This document shows positions 32,640 through 45,400 of a stretch of DNA of 64,000 nt, in pieces. Where the stretch lies: positions 41,416,001 to 41,480,000 of the forward strand of contig CM114273.1 of assembly GCA_050084515.1 (NCBI GenBank). Reading direction: 5' to 3'. The notes under the pieces were generated by a model, which saw only the letters and a program-made list of their open reading frames with translations, was not told where the DNA came from and did not search any database. The position numbers were made by a program, and so were the translations under genes. How positions within the stretch are numbered: position 1 is the stretch's first letter; the number at the start of each line of letters is the position of its first letter. This stretch comes from Blasia pusilla (lineage: Eukaryota > Marchantiophyta > Marchantiopsida > Blasiales).

Positions 32640-33600
32640 ATGTCAAGCAGTTCAGGTCCATCGCCTGACACAAGACATGACGTTGTAATGCCTCCGATAG
32701 TGATGGTACTGCTGTCACTCTTGTGGGGAATCCCATCGCTTGCTCTCGCTCATCGGCATTTGCTCCACCAACCTCTAAATTTGGTCATCCCAAACCAAGC
32801 CCGGTCCGGCCTCCTTGAATGCGTAGGAAGCAAGAAAACTCACCAATGTGGGAAAGGCTGCTCGTGGCATGCCAATCCTGTTGACCAAAGTCAATGGCGG
32901 TCGATCATCGTACCTCATTGCCTGTGGTCGACAACCGAATCCAATATAGAATCCACCAACAAATCCGAGGGACGCTCCACTTTCACATAAGCCCTCCATA
33001 ACACCTCATGCGGTACCAAGTTGGTCCACCAAAGATGCGGGCGGTGTGCTCTAGAACCTACACTCGACGTATCTAACAACACTGTCAGGCCAATCCATGC
33101 ACGCACCTGGTGTGCACTTGTCACCACGCGGGACCTCGAATCGCCCAAAATTTGCACATTCTCCAAAATGTATGCTGTAGAACGAGGCTGATGCTCTTGT
33201 AAATGTTGCAAGATCCGCATCATCTCCCAAAAAACCTGGACCGAGTGTCAGCTAACCCGCTACCTCGTCCAACACTCGATTGGCCCTCACACGGCCAACC
33301 AGCAATGACCAAGTCTATGGTCCCTACTCGCTCCAAGTCGTGCGCCCCCAACAATGAAATGTCCCTCAGTAGGGAACTCTGGTAACCTTGAATGGCTGAT
33401 GCAGACAACAAGTCGGGAAAATGAAGGCGTAACAGCGCCACATGGTGAAGTGAAGCACGCCTCGCAACATTATCAATCTCCACATACATGTACTACTGCA
33501 CGCGCACTCCAACGTGCAACACAACATCTAACCTAGTGATGATCCCTCCAAAGAGATCCAACACCCAAATACCCTCCTCTGGGATGCACCTCACAATCGC
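32640..33600 (-). pseudogene. C5 cytosine-DNA methyltransferase domain inside gypsy pol
   Basis: Reading the minus strand: motif I VLDLFGGI at 33565-33541; motif II YVEIDNVARR at about 33485; motif IV GWPCEGQSSVGRGSG with the catalytic Cys codon in 33294-33286; motif VI YILENV (ENV at 33163-33155); motif VIII RAHRPHLWWTNL at 33060-33019; motif IX with EREQAMGFP near 32740; motif X QAMDLNCLTW near 32655. The conventional I-to-X order separates it from permuted DRM enzymes. Family role: transfer of methyl from S-adenosylmethionine to cytosine C5. This copy has a TAG before motif II, a one-base shift near 33227, another near 32940 and one near 32780, so it is not translated whole. It lies between protease and RT. 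Confidence 0.88.
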
Positions 33601-34158
33601 AGTGGTGTCCAAAGGGGTCATAGTAGCACTCCTGCCTACCTGGGGTTCCTTTGACCCGTCACACTTTCGTGAAAATATCTTGCTCCACGCGGTCTACACA
33701 TACTGAGTGGCTAAGCATCGAAGCTCCTCAATCGAGACCGAAGGCGACACCTCTCCTCCACGGACAAATGCGGCTACCATGCCACTCCTCTCCATAGAAA
33801 TGTCATGAACGGGAATATCCTCTGCATGGACATGTCCCTCAATAAAATCACTAGGCCAAGCGATAGCATTGCTAAATGCTGCTAAGGTTGCCATCTCTCC
33901 TGGCCGTCGCTAGATCACTACACTCGTGGATCGAACGGGTACTGAGCTAAGGCGTCCAACACCTGACTACTATGCTTGTTTGTAGGACGATGACTCCTCC
34001 CAGTAATCCAGGGAAAACCCCATCGGATATAACATTGCTCCATCAACCAAATCATCGTTGGACTCTACATCAATCACTATCGCCTTGGCTCGCACCACGG
34101 ACTCATCTGTAGGATGTCCCAGGCGAATCTTCACCACAACCTCCTGTCGGATGATACA

Positions 34159-34509
34159 CTATGTAGTATTCACTCCACCCAAGGATGTTTGTATCCGGAA
34201 TGGACAACGCTCCACATTGGCTCTCGTCAAGCCCAATACTATGAATGACGCTTTCCTCAACATCACGGGTTGCGCTCTTGAATCCAACAAGAGGCATTGC
34301 GGACTAAAAGCTCTACCTCCAAGACTCACCAACTGGAAGATCTCTCCCCGATTATCTAGCAACACAACACCAGGAGAAGCCATGGCATGGTCTATCATGG
34401 GTCTAGCGGGCATCTCCGGCATCCTAGCAACCGGAGTCTGCCACGAATCTGACGTGGACGGCCCGAGCATCTGCTCCAAGGGTAGGTCCATCTCCTCCTC
34501 TACAATCAC
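34159..34509 (-). pseudogene. Retropepsin domain (gypsy), active site altered
   Basis: SLGGRAFSPQCLLLDSRAQP contains the aspartic-protease signature. DSRA stands where DSGA/DTGA is required, so the active-site Gly is Arg. ERCPFRIQTSLGG follows, as in Ty3/gypsy proteases of this type. From 34160 down to 33600 decayed frames link to the methyltransferase. Confidence 0.75.
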
Positions 34510-35199
34510 CTTTGAACGTGATGCAGGAACTCCAACTCACATAGTATAGCGGCCAACACAAAAAACTCGGCGGGAGTACCTCCCAACGTCATAACATCGG
34601 AAGCAGAAAATAAAGGAGCACGATACACAACGGTGGCTGCCCCCAACAACGTGCTTGACACATACCCCTCCTAAGCATCAAAAATAGGAGTCATCGCACT
34701 CGCTTCTCCCATCGTCCTCCGTGCCTGCACACCAACAACATCACCAACTCTCCAGAAACTCTGATCAAGATCCATCGATGGAATCCTCATCGCTTTGGAC
34801 AACGTGAAAGACTAAGGAAGCCTGGTATGTTTCCTAGCTTCCCCTCCTTGTGGATCCAACTCTATGGTTGCTCCACACGTCACAACTGTGGCGGCCTCCA
34901 TCTTGGCAACCTCGACATCCAACCAGGATCCTCCATATCTTTGGCTGCTCCATATGATATCGATGCCACGGATCCGGCATCGGGTAACCTCAATGCCATA
35001 GCAGCAATCTACTCCTGTAGCTGCTGTATCAGACCAGCCATCCCAGCCTTACGCCTGGCGTCTCCCTCGATGCGTCTAGGTGGTGGGACTCTATCTCCTC
35101 CACGCTCACCTCCACCATCCTGTCGAGCAAATCCAGCACCTTGTCCCCCAACGAGACCACTTGGTGCACGATCTCTAGGCCCACCAAGACCAGCTACTC

Positions 35200-36000
35200 C
35201 CTCTGGTGCCCTCTCTGGCCCTTGGTCCAGACGTAACTTAGGATGTAAACTGAAACACCTGGCGCGTGTGTGACCATACCTGTAACAATAGTCACACTGA
35301 TAACCTCTTGGTGCAGCACCATCTCCTTCGCCATGCTGAGGCCCACGTCCATGACCCTAACGAGTGCAATCGCGCAGATGATGGGCTCCACACATGACCA
35401 ACAAGTAATCGTAGACGGCTGCTGTTGAGCCGCATATGAAGGCGCAGATCTCTGTGGCACAGTTTCTTGGTATTCTCCCTGAGCTGTGGTGCCATAGTCG
35501 ACCTATCTTGGAGTCTACGTTGCTGCACGGATGGGGTAGATAATCGTGACTGCTCTCGCCCAAAACCCATGGTGGCTACGCTCTCCTCCGCCATGTTGCG
35601 CTCAATGTTCTCGGCGGTCCTAAAAACATCTCTCAACATAGTGGAGGTGTTCAAAAGAAGCACCCCTCCCGCACCCGTATCCACAGAGTCCGGTCCAGCA
35701 TCGCGTACCATGACTAGATAGCCTGAGCCTGTGTGATCCCCCTGAGTGACGTTGATCAACCAATGCAAGCGAGTGTGAGCCTCACACAAACTCTCACCTA
35801 GGCGCCTCTGGAAGTTGTGGATGCTCCGCAACTTCTCCGTCCGTACCCCCTAGTAGCTCGCCCTCAACTCAGAAAAGAACTCAACCACAGGGTTGAACCT
35901 ACGACAAACCCGACTAGACGGTGCAAATGCTCTAGTGCGAGTGACCCCTCCTAAAACATCACTAGTGGAAGAGAAAATAGCGTCTCCTGACTCCTCCTCC
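35200..36000 (-). pseudogene. Gag with two CCHC zinc knuckles (gypsy)
   Basis: FNPVVEFFSELRASY, a TAG near 35865, then LRSIHNFQRRLGESLCEAHT and IERNMAEESVATMGF form a gypsy Gag core. Two zinc knuckles follow. CWSC...HHLRDC near 35390 is split by a one-base insertion. QCDYCYRYGHTRARC near 35290-35250 is a perfect CX2CX4HX4C. The 34510-35200 interval holds further decayed polyprotein and no distinct domain. Confidence 0.8.
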
Positions 36001-36017
36001 TCATGTGGGAACGGCTT

Positions 36018-36475
36018 TGTCCATAACACATAGATCGATGAGATCTAGTAGAGCGTCTTTGTGAGTAGTGGAGGACAGCTTAGTAGGTCGAGGATGACCT
36101 ATTGAGGCCCCGAGGATTACCTTTGTTTCGGCTCATTTGGAACCATATTGAAGAACTTACTATTTTAGGTAAGTACCATTTTGAGTATATTATCAACTTT
36201 CTATTTTTGGTAAGTTGCCTTTGACCTCGTACATCAGGTCAAGAGCCAAGGAGGTGACTTGGGAGCATAGGTTACCATGGAGAGAGCTTGGGAGAGGGGA
36301 GGGGTATACCTCGAGGAGAAAGAGCGTGAAAGCTCATTCTCTCCTTGTTGAACCTCTTGGCATGAGCCGGCGGAGTTATGGTCTTGCTTGCCTTGTGTGT
36401 GTAACCCAAGTCTTTCATTAGGAGAGTGGGTTTGGTTTGACATTGAGTGCATATGTGAGAACTATGGTATTGTGA
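36018..36475 (-). repeat. Inverted LTR fragment (left arm of a foldback)
   Basis: The reverse complement matches 27975-28472 of the left LTR, starting at TGTC (the inverted LTR end) and stopping near AAAATAAGATCC. It is the complement in orientation to the adjoining 36476-36848, making a large imperfect palindrome. Confidence 0.8.
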
Positions 36476-36848
36476 GAGAGATTGGATCTTATTTTACAAA
36501 GAGAGAATGAGCTCTCAAGCTCTCTCTCCTTACGGTATACCACTCTCCTCTCCCCAGCTCTCTCCATGGTAACCTATGCTCCCAAGTCACCTCCTTGGCT
36601 CTTGACCTGATGTAGGAGGTCAAGGTTCACTTACCAAAAATAGAAAGTCGATTGTATACTCAAAAAGGTACTTACTTAAAATAGTAAGTTCTTCACTATG
36701 GCTCCAAATGAGCCGACACGAAGGGAAAACTTGCTCTCTTACGTTTCTCGGGGCCTTAGCACGTCATCCTCGACTTACTGAGTCTGTCCTCCACTACTCA
36801 AGAAGGCGCTTTGCTAGATCTCACCGATCTATCCTAAAAGACGTGACA
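36476..36848 (+). repeat. LTR fragment (right arm of the foldback)
   Basis: It begins at TACAAAGAGAGAATGAGC and ends at GACGTGACA, matching the last ~345 bases of the left LTR in the same orientation. The first ~260 bases of the LTR are missing. Confidence 0.8.
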
Positions 36849-36950
36849 TGTAAGTATTATGGTTAAAAGATGAGAGTTCATACTAGGGGGAGCATTATCG
36901 TGGACGGGAAGAGAGTCGATTACCAGGAGTGCTAGTTTGAATGGGGATGG

Positions 36951-38463
36951 TTGGATGGATTATGGAGAGGGTCATATTCTCTTCTTGGTGAGCGGCATCC
37001 ATGCCTCGACCCGCAACGATCCCTTGTGTGGGGATCTATGGGTTGTCTAGTCAAGATACAAAATGCCCATGTTGTCTCAAATTCTTCACTCGTTCAAGAA
37101 TTTGGAGTGACTACACAGCTAAGGATCCTGACTTTGATAGATTTGGATGGCTGGTTCCTCGAGTCGACCATGGATGCTCTCCGGTGCTTCCTACATCATC
37201 ATCTCCTCCTGAGGCATGGGAGTGGTTAAGGTCCCATCTTGGCAACATCATAGGCCTCTTTAAAATCCGTTTTCCTTGCCCGAGGTTGTTCCATAAGATC
37301 CCCCATGCCATATGGGATGAACTCCGCCATGCTTTCCTTCTTCCCCTATCTAGGATCACACTTGATCCTATAGATGAGCTCTCTTGGTATCTACTACTTC
37401 TCCTTCCACAATGGTATCTTCGTTATACTTGGGGGATGAAAGGTTGGCCACAAAGAGGTTGTGCCCCGATTGCGGCATTTCCGAGGAGGCGATTGGGAGT
37501 CTCTGCAGAGCAAGTTTGTGGCATTTTCTAGAGGTAGCACTTCACTTGGTTTTCCGGAGGACGATCTTGTTGAAGCCAGGTTGCGACGATGTAGGACACT
37601 TGGACGAGCCATGGAGTACTCACGAGCAACTAGTGTGCTCCGCCCAATGTACATGATTCTTCATTTACTTGTTACCATCCACGCCCTTCAGAGGTTACAT
37701 CCTCGTCCAGTGGTGGACATTCCATATTTTGCACGTGACTTCCATCCTGACATGGCTTTATGCCTAGATCCGTCCCTCTTTGCACGGGCACTCAGGCGTT
37801 CCCCTAGGATAACAGCCAAAGGGTTTTTCGGTATGATGTACGAACACCTTCATGATTGCTTTCCTTCCAAGGACTCTGCTAGCGGCTTTTCCAAGTTGCT
37901 TTAGGTTGTCTATCACCTAGCTCAAGGGAGAGTACCAATAGCAGTGGCCCAAGTATTGGGGGCGGGGAAGAGGTTGTGCCCCGATTGCGACATTTTTGAG
38001 GAGGCGATTAGGAGTCTCTGGAGAGCAAGTTTGTGGCATTTGCTAGAGGTAGCACTTCACTTGGTTTCTCGGAGGATGATCTTGTTGAAGCCAGGTTGCG
38101 ATGATGGAGGACACTTGGACGAGCCATGGAGTGCTTGTGGGCTAGTGCGCTCCGCCCGATGGACATGGCTCCTCCTTCAGCTGTCACCATCCATGCCCTT
38201 CAGAGGTTACATCCTCGTCGAGTGGTTGAATTCCATCTTTTGCACGTGACTTCCATCCTGACACGACTTTATGCCTGATCCATCCCTCTTTGCATGGGCA
38301 CTCGGGTGTTCCCCTACGATCGCAGCCAAAGGGTTGTTTGGTATGATGTACGAACACCTTCGTGATTGCTTTCCTCCTGAGGACTCTGCTAGCGGCTTTT
38401 CCAAGTTGCTTTAGGTTGTCTATCACCTAGGTTACGGGAGAGTACCAATAGCAGTGGCCCAAG
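36951..38463 (+). mobile_element. LINE-like element, N-terminal fragment with tandem duplication
   Basis: Frames read KCPCCLKFFTRSR near 37058, an N-terminal zinc finger lacking its His end, then long linker frames. SPRITAKGFFGMMYEHLHDC near 37800-37870 and VVYHLAQGRVPIAVAQVLGA near 37905-37965 are the entry to the RT domain of the same family as the 62-64 kb element. The stretch 37453-37952 is repeated at 37968-38463 with about 10% differences, after which the element ends. The RT catalytic domain is absent. A TAG follows SGFSKLL. Confidence 0.7.
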
Positions 38464-40983
38464 GACGTAATCAATCGACGACCCCTTCTCCGAGCGGAAA
38501 ACCTCGACTGCTCTAAACTTTATTACTGTTGGGCCTGATCCCTAAGTGACAAGCCCCGCTTAGTGAAAATCAAACGGCTACTATGCAAATACATATATCT
38601 AACTACAGTATCGTTGCCATGCCCTTCCTCTATCTTTCGAGGTGACGTGTGGCCATGAGATGTAATTGCCCTATTTACGAGCTATAGTAGGGGCCGTAAA
38701 GATACTTGTCTTCTGAAATGTAAGGACCCCATAGATTACGGTGAATTCAAACTCTCTTCATTTTGGTGGGATCAATTTTGCGCGATTTAGTCGGGTCCAC
38801 CCTATTTCCTCTTTCAAAATGCACTTGTCAATCAACAGAACATTTTTGGCAGTTCTCCGATGGCATTTTAATCATGCTATGTCATGTTTATTGAACAAAG
38901 TTGTTCCTGGCTTCATCTAGAAATGTTAATCAGTCATCTAGACTCTGGAAACAAAATATTTGTGAATCGGCTTCTCATACAGGACGGATATGATGCACGT
39001 CCGCTTGAAGTACAGAGTCTGCTTGCTCCGAGTCATACCACTCGGACCTCATGCAATTATTTAAATTACATGAGGTTCATTTTTTTTCTTGTTTGAATTA
39101 TTTTAGATTTTTCATAGGATTTTTTACCTACCATTAAATCAACGTTGATTTTTTTTCTTATTATTTAAATTTTTTGTAATAATAAGCCAGACATTGAAAT
39201 TGGTAATAGTTTGGATTTGAGACTTATCTTCTTATAAATATAGATATTATATTGAATTTCATTGATTATATATTATTATTGAAGAGTGCTCTTTTGATTT
39301 GCAATATTTATATCTTTTTGCTAATTGGGTAAGAAATTTTTTCATGAGCAACAAAAGAAAGATTTTACATGTAATATGATTAGTCTGTTCACTTCATGCA
39401 TGGCAAGGGATACCTACTAGTAAATTACTATTAGAGAGTGATTCTTAGTTTTGAATTTATTGTCTAAAAATGGTTTGTCATTTTTAGCCTAAAAATATTT
39501 CGTTATCTTATTTAATGGGATAGTCCAAATCTATTATTGGGTAGTCTCTCTATTGTGATCAATATTATGATTATCAAATTTCATTGGTAAGTTTGAGAAT
39601 TAATTCTAACTAAAATAAAAACAAATTGTGTAGAAGATCGTAATTTGATTTGTTTTTATTTTTCCCTAAGAATTTTTATTATTATGTTATTTTGTTCTAT
39701 AAAACTTCCCATAGCATGATAAATTTCTACATCATATTTAACATTCTAGTTGAATTCCAAGTAGAGTAAATAGTAATGTCTAGTAGAGGGATGACATATG
39801 TGTTCAAGAATGGAGAAGCCATAATGACTTGTTAATCTCTCTTGTTGAGGCGTTTGTTGGTCATCATCTTGGGCTCACCTAGGATCTTTAAGGGGATGAA
39901 GTAAGTATAAGTTCATAGGTTGGTTAGTAAAATATTCTATAGGTTATGATGATTTGTGTGCATATACCACCTTCTTCAACCCTCCGGGATGAAGAGAGGG
40001 TATACCCTAAAGAGATGTTAATCTTTCTACAATTAAATGTTCCAAGGATATGCTAAAGTATAGTGTTCTCAACCATGCACCCGTATTCTATTAGCAAAGG
40101 TTTGGTTTGGTTTGACCCTTCCTCAATAATTTAGATAGTGACGTGTTTCCCAAATAATTTTATTGTAGAAAGATCAAAACCCTTGCCCCACATCAAAGAA
40201 TGAATAGAGTAGACTAATAAGTAGAGAACCATTTGTGCATTACTTGAAGGAAAGAGCTATATTCACTGAAAATAAACCTATTTTGTACAATATTACATGA
40301 GCCAAATTTGTGGAATTGATGCATGTCAAGTGTATGGAAAAAATTTGGAAATTAAATCAATATTTTGAGAATGAAAAAACTTGAGCGCAATTTTACTTTC
40401 GAGGAAAATTCCGGAGAAAGTCCCACTAAATTTATCGTCAAAACAAATATGATATGTATGCAATACGGACATTACAATGGAATCAAACCTAGAGCATACT
40501 ATATATTATAGCAACATATAAAAAAAATAGAAATAGTTCTAAGAGAAACTCTTAAATCCCAAACTCAAATGAAAGAAAAACATTCCAAAGATAATTTTTT
40601 CTCAAACATCCCAAATGAATTCCATGTAAAATTTCTAATGATGAATAATTGACATGGTACGGAGCCGATGGAAAAAAACTATGCAACAACTTTTTGATGA
40701 TGAAAACATTCTTTAAGAGAAATTTGATCCAAAATTGAGGAAATCTTTGATCAAACTCCAAGTCTATACATGAGCTTTGACATATGCTACAGCCAAACCT
40801 AAGTCCAAAAAATATTTCCAAGTTATTTCTACCAAGTAAATCTTATGATTTCTACAATATAGGATTTATATTAGAACCCATTAGCATATGATTTAAATCC
40901 ATGATTTGAGCTAATGAATATGTGTCAATAGATGTGTTTGTTAAATTTACAATTTATAACACTCTTCTTCATATTATTGTCTA
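38464..40983. other. No definable feature, AT-rich
   Basis: About 2.5 kb of AT-rich sequence with only short chance frames on both strands. I see no repeat structure, termini or RNA gene. Confidence 0.45.
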
Positions 40984-41703
<720 letters not shown>

Positions 41704-41709
41704 GACATG

Positions 41710-41851
41710 CTAGCGTAAGCCCATGCGATGTACGTATTTAAATTACTTTCCAAAATGATAATTAACTTTCAAAATTCTGAATTGAAAGTGCCATGCGTCA
41801 AGAAGAGAGGAGTTTGAAAAATGAAAGGAAATTCTCCAATAACAATATAGA
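41710..41851 (-). mobile_element. Mini-Helitron, 142 bp
   Basis: On the minus strand it starts TCTATATTGTTATTGGAGAA after an A (41851) and ends with hairpin-like CGTACATCGCATGGG then CTAG (41710). Same family as those at 9.8, 47.2 and 61 kb. It begins a few bases from the solo LTR end. Confidence 0.55.
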
Positions 41852-42447
41852 TTATTGTTAGAAATACTTTTCTTCACAACAAACTCTATGGGATGCTCTC
41901 TTATTAAGAAACCTTTCTCGTCTAATTAATTAATCATGTGTAATTAAATAAGGACAAAAGAGTGGATCAACGCCACTAAGAATTCATTAGAGACTAAGAC
42001 TCCTCTGGATTTGTCCCCACCTCCCATGTGAACGACAAGAAAATATTTCTAATAAATAACTCTTTTGGTTTTAATGGAGTGACCATTTCCAACTCCGTGC
42101 TATGCTTCACACTATCTATATAATTAAAAGAGGATGGTCTATATAATTAAAAGAGGATGGGATTAGAGAATCCTCCTCTTATCTTAGACACCTTTCCTTT
42201 CAACTCTCTTTTAGGGTTGACATTTGTCCTTTTAGCAAAATAAATAGATTAGCAACACAAATTTTAACTAATGTTTCTCCCTAACCATACTAAAACAATC
42301 CGAGGAAAAAGTCACCCATGCTTAGCTCAAGTATTACACTAATTTTAAAGATTTATTTTCTCTTAGGCCGACCTCGTACAATTCACGAGAAACTAAATGT
42401 TCTTGAGTTTTATTCTTGAGATGATTTGAATACGAATGTGAGCCGCA
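41852..42447 (+). other. AT-rich spacer with a doubled Helitron 5' end
   Basis: At 42115-42160 the 23-base unit TCTATATAATTAAAAGAGGA (plus TGG) occurs twice in tandem. This is a Helitron 5' terminus of the type also seen at 58750. The 3' end was not located. Nothing else is seen up to the receptor kinase stop codon. Confidence 0.45.
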
Positions 42448-45400
42448 TTAAGAATTAACAAGCTCGTCGATGGTCGGAAGCGCTCTCTCCCCTGCGCCGG
42501 AGTCCTGGATCTGCCGCAGCATCCCCACTATGGCATTCATCGTCGGACGCGCCTGTGGTGAGTCGACAGTGCATATGAGTCCGACGCGTACCGATAGAGT
42601 AAGTTGATTCTCTACGGTACTTGCCCCGCCACCGGAATTCTCACTGGAGATCATCATCGACGACAAAAGATGACTATCTACTAAGTTCAACACCGGTACC
42701 CCGCTCGTGTAAGAGTTCCAGATCCAGCTGATGAGGTCCCCATTCTCCCCGAAGTCGTCGTCTCCCGGTTTCTTTCCCGTCACCATCTCCAGTAGAAGCA
42801 CACCAAAGCTATACACATCACCTTTGGTAGAAACAGTCCCCGAGCTCGAATACTCTGCAAATTTCACAGAAGCACGCGTCGGTTCAGTCGAAGAAGTAAA
42901 GCAACCATTCGTGTTTTGACTCTTGAGGACTGGCGTGGTTCAGCCGCTCAGCAAGATCAGGATCGGTTGCCACATATCCTTGCCGACTTGCGTATCTGTT
43001 GTGTCTATACAGTTAGGAGCGCTTGGAACTATTTGATTGAACGATCTTCAGATCTGACGTTCGAAAAACGTCTAGTTAAAACGACGTACAAAAGATGTAC
43101 AAAAGAGGGGAAAAGGCCACAACAAAAAGGGAGCATTCCCCAAAGGACGAAACTCACCGAAAGCAAAGACAATATCAATAACAACAAGAGAGTTAGACTA
43201 CTAAATGGGCCTCTAACTCTAGTTATGATAGGGCGTTCTTCAAAGTTTCTCGATTAGTAAATTAATTACCTATTTCTAAAGTAATATGTAATTTCTCTTC
43301 CAAAATTAATTTGAAATTAAAACTTTAGTTTTTTAAAAATTTTAATTTTAATTTCAAAATTTCAAAATTAAACTGATAATGAAAAAGAAGTAAATTATTG
43401 TTGGGATAAGATTTTTTTAATTTAATTTTAAATTTAAAATAATATTTAATAATTATTTTAAAAAAAATCTTCTATTCAAATCTTAATTAAGATTAGGAAA
43501 AATTAAACAACAATTGACTTTCTGACTTATCAACCAGATATATTTAGAATGCGAACAGATGGAAATCTCAACGCACCTGGAGGGCTGTAACCGGGGATGG
43601 CTCGGAATGTGGAGACTGAGTATGAGTGTCCAGATCCATCATGGTGAACCGGTTTAGAGATGCCGAAGTCGCCGATCTTGGGCTCCATGTTTGCGTCGAG
43701 AAGAATGCTTCTAGGGATTAGATTACGTTTAATAATCGGCTCATGGGATTCCTTGTGTAGGTACACCATTCCTTGTGCGACACCGAGAGCAATGTCGAGC
43801 CTCATCTCCCACGTAAGCTCACGCGCTGGATGCCCATACAGATGCTCGTGGAGTGTACCATTGGGCATGAAGTCCAGAAACAGAGCCGTGACCTGCAGAT
43901 TAAAGCAGACACCTTGAACTCTCAAGATGTTCCGGTGGCGCATCTTTCTGGATGTTTCCACTTCTCGATACAGCGCTTTCATCCGGACCCTTTCTTCCAA
44001 CGGACCACCACCAAGACCTGCCTCTTCTTCATGATGGTGCAGAACTTTGGCGGCGACGATGTTGCCGGTCGGCAGGGTGACCTTGTACACTTTGGTCCTT
44101 GTTCCCACGCCGATGATGAAACTGGAGTGAAAATTATCGGTCAATCTCACAAGATCATCGAAACTCAGCAGAACGTAACTAGCTGCGGGAGTTTGCGGCC
44201 CCTGTGAGCTGAATCTGCCGCTTCTGATAAACACTCCTGCGACAAACACCAGTATAACGCAGCCCATGACGGCACCTCCAACACTTATCCAGATTCGCCT
44301 ACAAGAAAAATGACTGCAAGAATTAGCCGCCGGCGCTGTCCTTGAGCATGCCTTTTGCACGATAGGGCCGCAGAGCCCCGGATTCCCCAGGAATGACGCG
44401 GATGTCGCGTTTTTGCCGAAGAATCCCGACTCGGGAATGGGCCCTGTCAAGTTGTTGTGGGACACGTTCAGGAATTCGAGATACCGCAAAGTTCCCAAAG
44501 AAGGTGGAATCGGACCCCCAAAGTCGTTCGATGACAGATCAACGTACTGAAGTCCCTTCAAGTTTCCAAGACCGGGAGGAATGAATCCAGACAGGTTGTT
44601 CGAAGCGACATTCAGGCTTTCGAGAATTTGAAGAGTCGTCAGCGCGGGTGGCAAGGGACCGGACAGGAGGTTGTAAGCTAGAGAGAGCCGTCCTAGTACT
44701 GCAGCCGTACTTAACAACAGTTCGTCTGGAATGGAACCGCTCAAGGCATTCGCCGATAGATCTATATACTCTAGAGACCCTAAACCCATCAATTTTGGTA
44801 TGCTCTCACTTAACTGGTTGTCTCGTAAGTCCAATAAAAAGAGGGAACCGAGTTGTCCTAGCTCCTGTGGAATAGCACCGCTTAGTATATTGCCACTTAA
44901 TTCAAGGCGGACGAGTGCCGTGCAGTTTCCAAGCTCAGCGGGGATGCTTCCACTCAATCTATTGCTGGATATTTCTAGGCGACGTAAGGCGGAAAATGAA
45001 CCAAGATAAGGAGGAATCGGTCCGCTGATCTGGTTCAGATCCAGATTCAACCATTCCAAAGATGTGCAATTTCTGAAAGCTTCAGAGAGATCTCCTACGA
45101 AACTATTTCCGCTTAGTATGACAGTTTTGAGGTTTGTGAGTGAACCGAGGCTGTTATCGGACAGGATCGGACCTCCAAATTGGTTTGAGCTGAGGTCCAA
45201 ATGTTTCATGGAAGACAAATTTCGAATGAATAATGGAAAAGCGCCACTGAACGACTGACAGCACACAAGGATCCTGGAAAGCCCGCGAATTTCAGCGAGA
45301 GATGGAGGGAGCTCTCCTGCTCCAGGTTCATTTCCGCTGAGTTCCAGGACAGTTAACTGTGAGCAGTTTCCAATCGTGGCTGGAATGCCATTAAGTTTAT

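Larger units (their letters stand above)
28603..36017 (-). mobile_element. Ty3/gypsy retrotransposon with DNA methyltransferase and PHD finger (defective)
   Basis: Minus-strand coding order is Gag, protease, C5 methyltransferase, RT, RNase H, integrase, PHD finger; RT-RH-INT order makes it Ty3/gypsy type. The parts are annotated separately. It is defective by stops, frameshifts, an RT deletion and a repeat inserted in integrase. The body reads minus, while the LTR halves at both ends show that the body was inverted with breakpoints near 28602 and 36475. I saw no clear primer-binding site next to the LTR end at 36018. Confidence 0.85.

Noticed and set aside
32640-33600. Host methyltransferase gene with a retroelement inserted beside it
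   Set aside because: It has protease immediately before and RT immediately after on the same strand with no intron signals or foreign termini, so a built-in domain is simpler. Not fully excluded without other copies.
43660-44207. Plus-strand frames of 85 and 144 codons opposite receptor kinase copy 3 (also opposite copies 1 and 2)
   Set aside because: Antisense shadows of a well-supported coding exon; their conservation follows from the kinase sequence.
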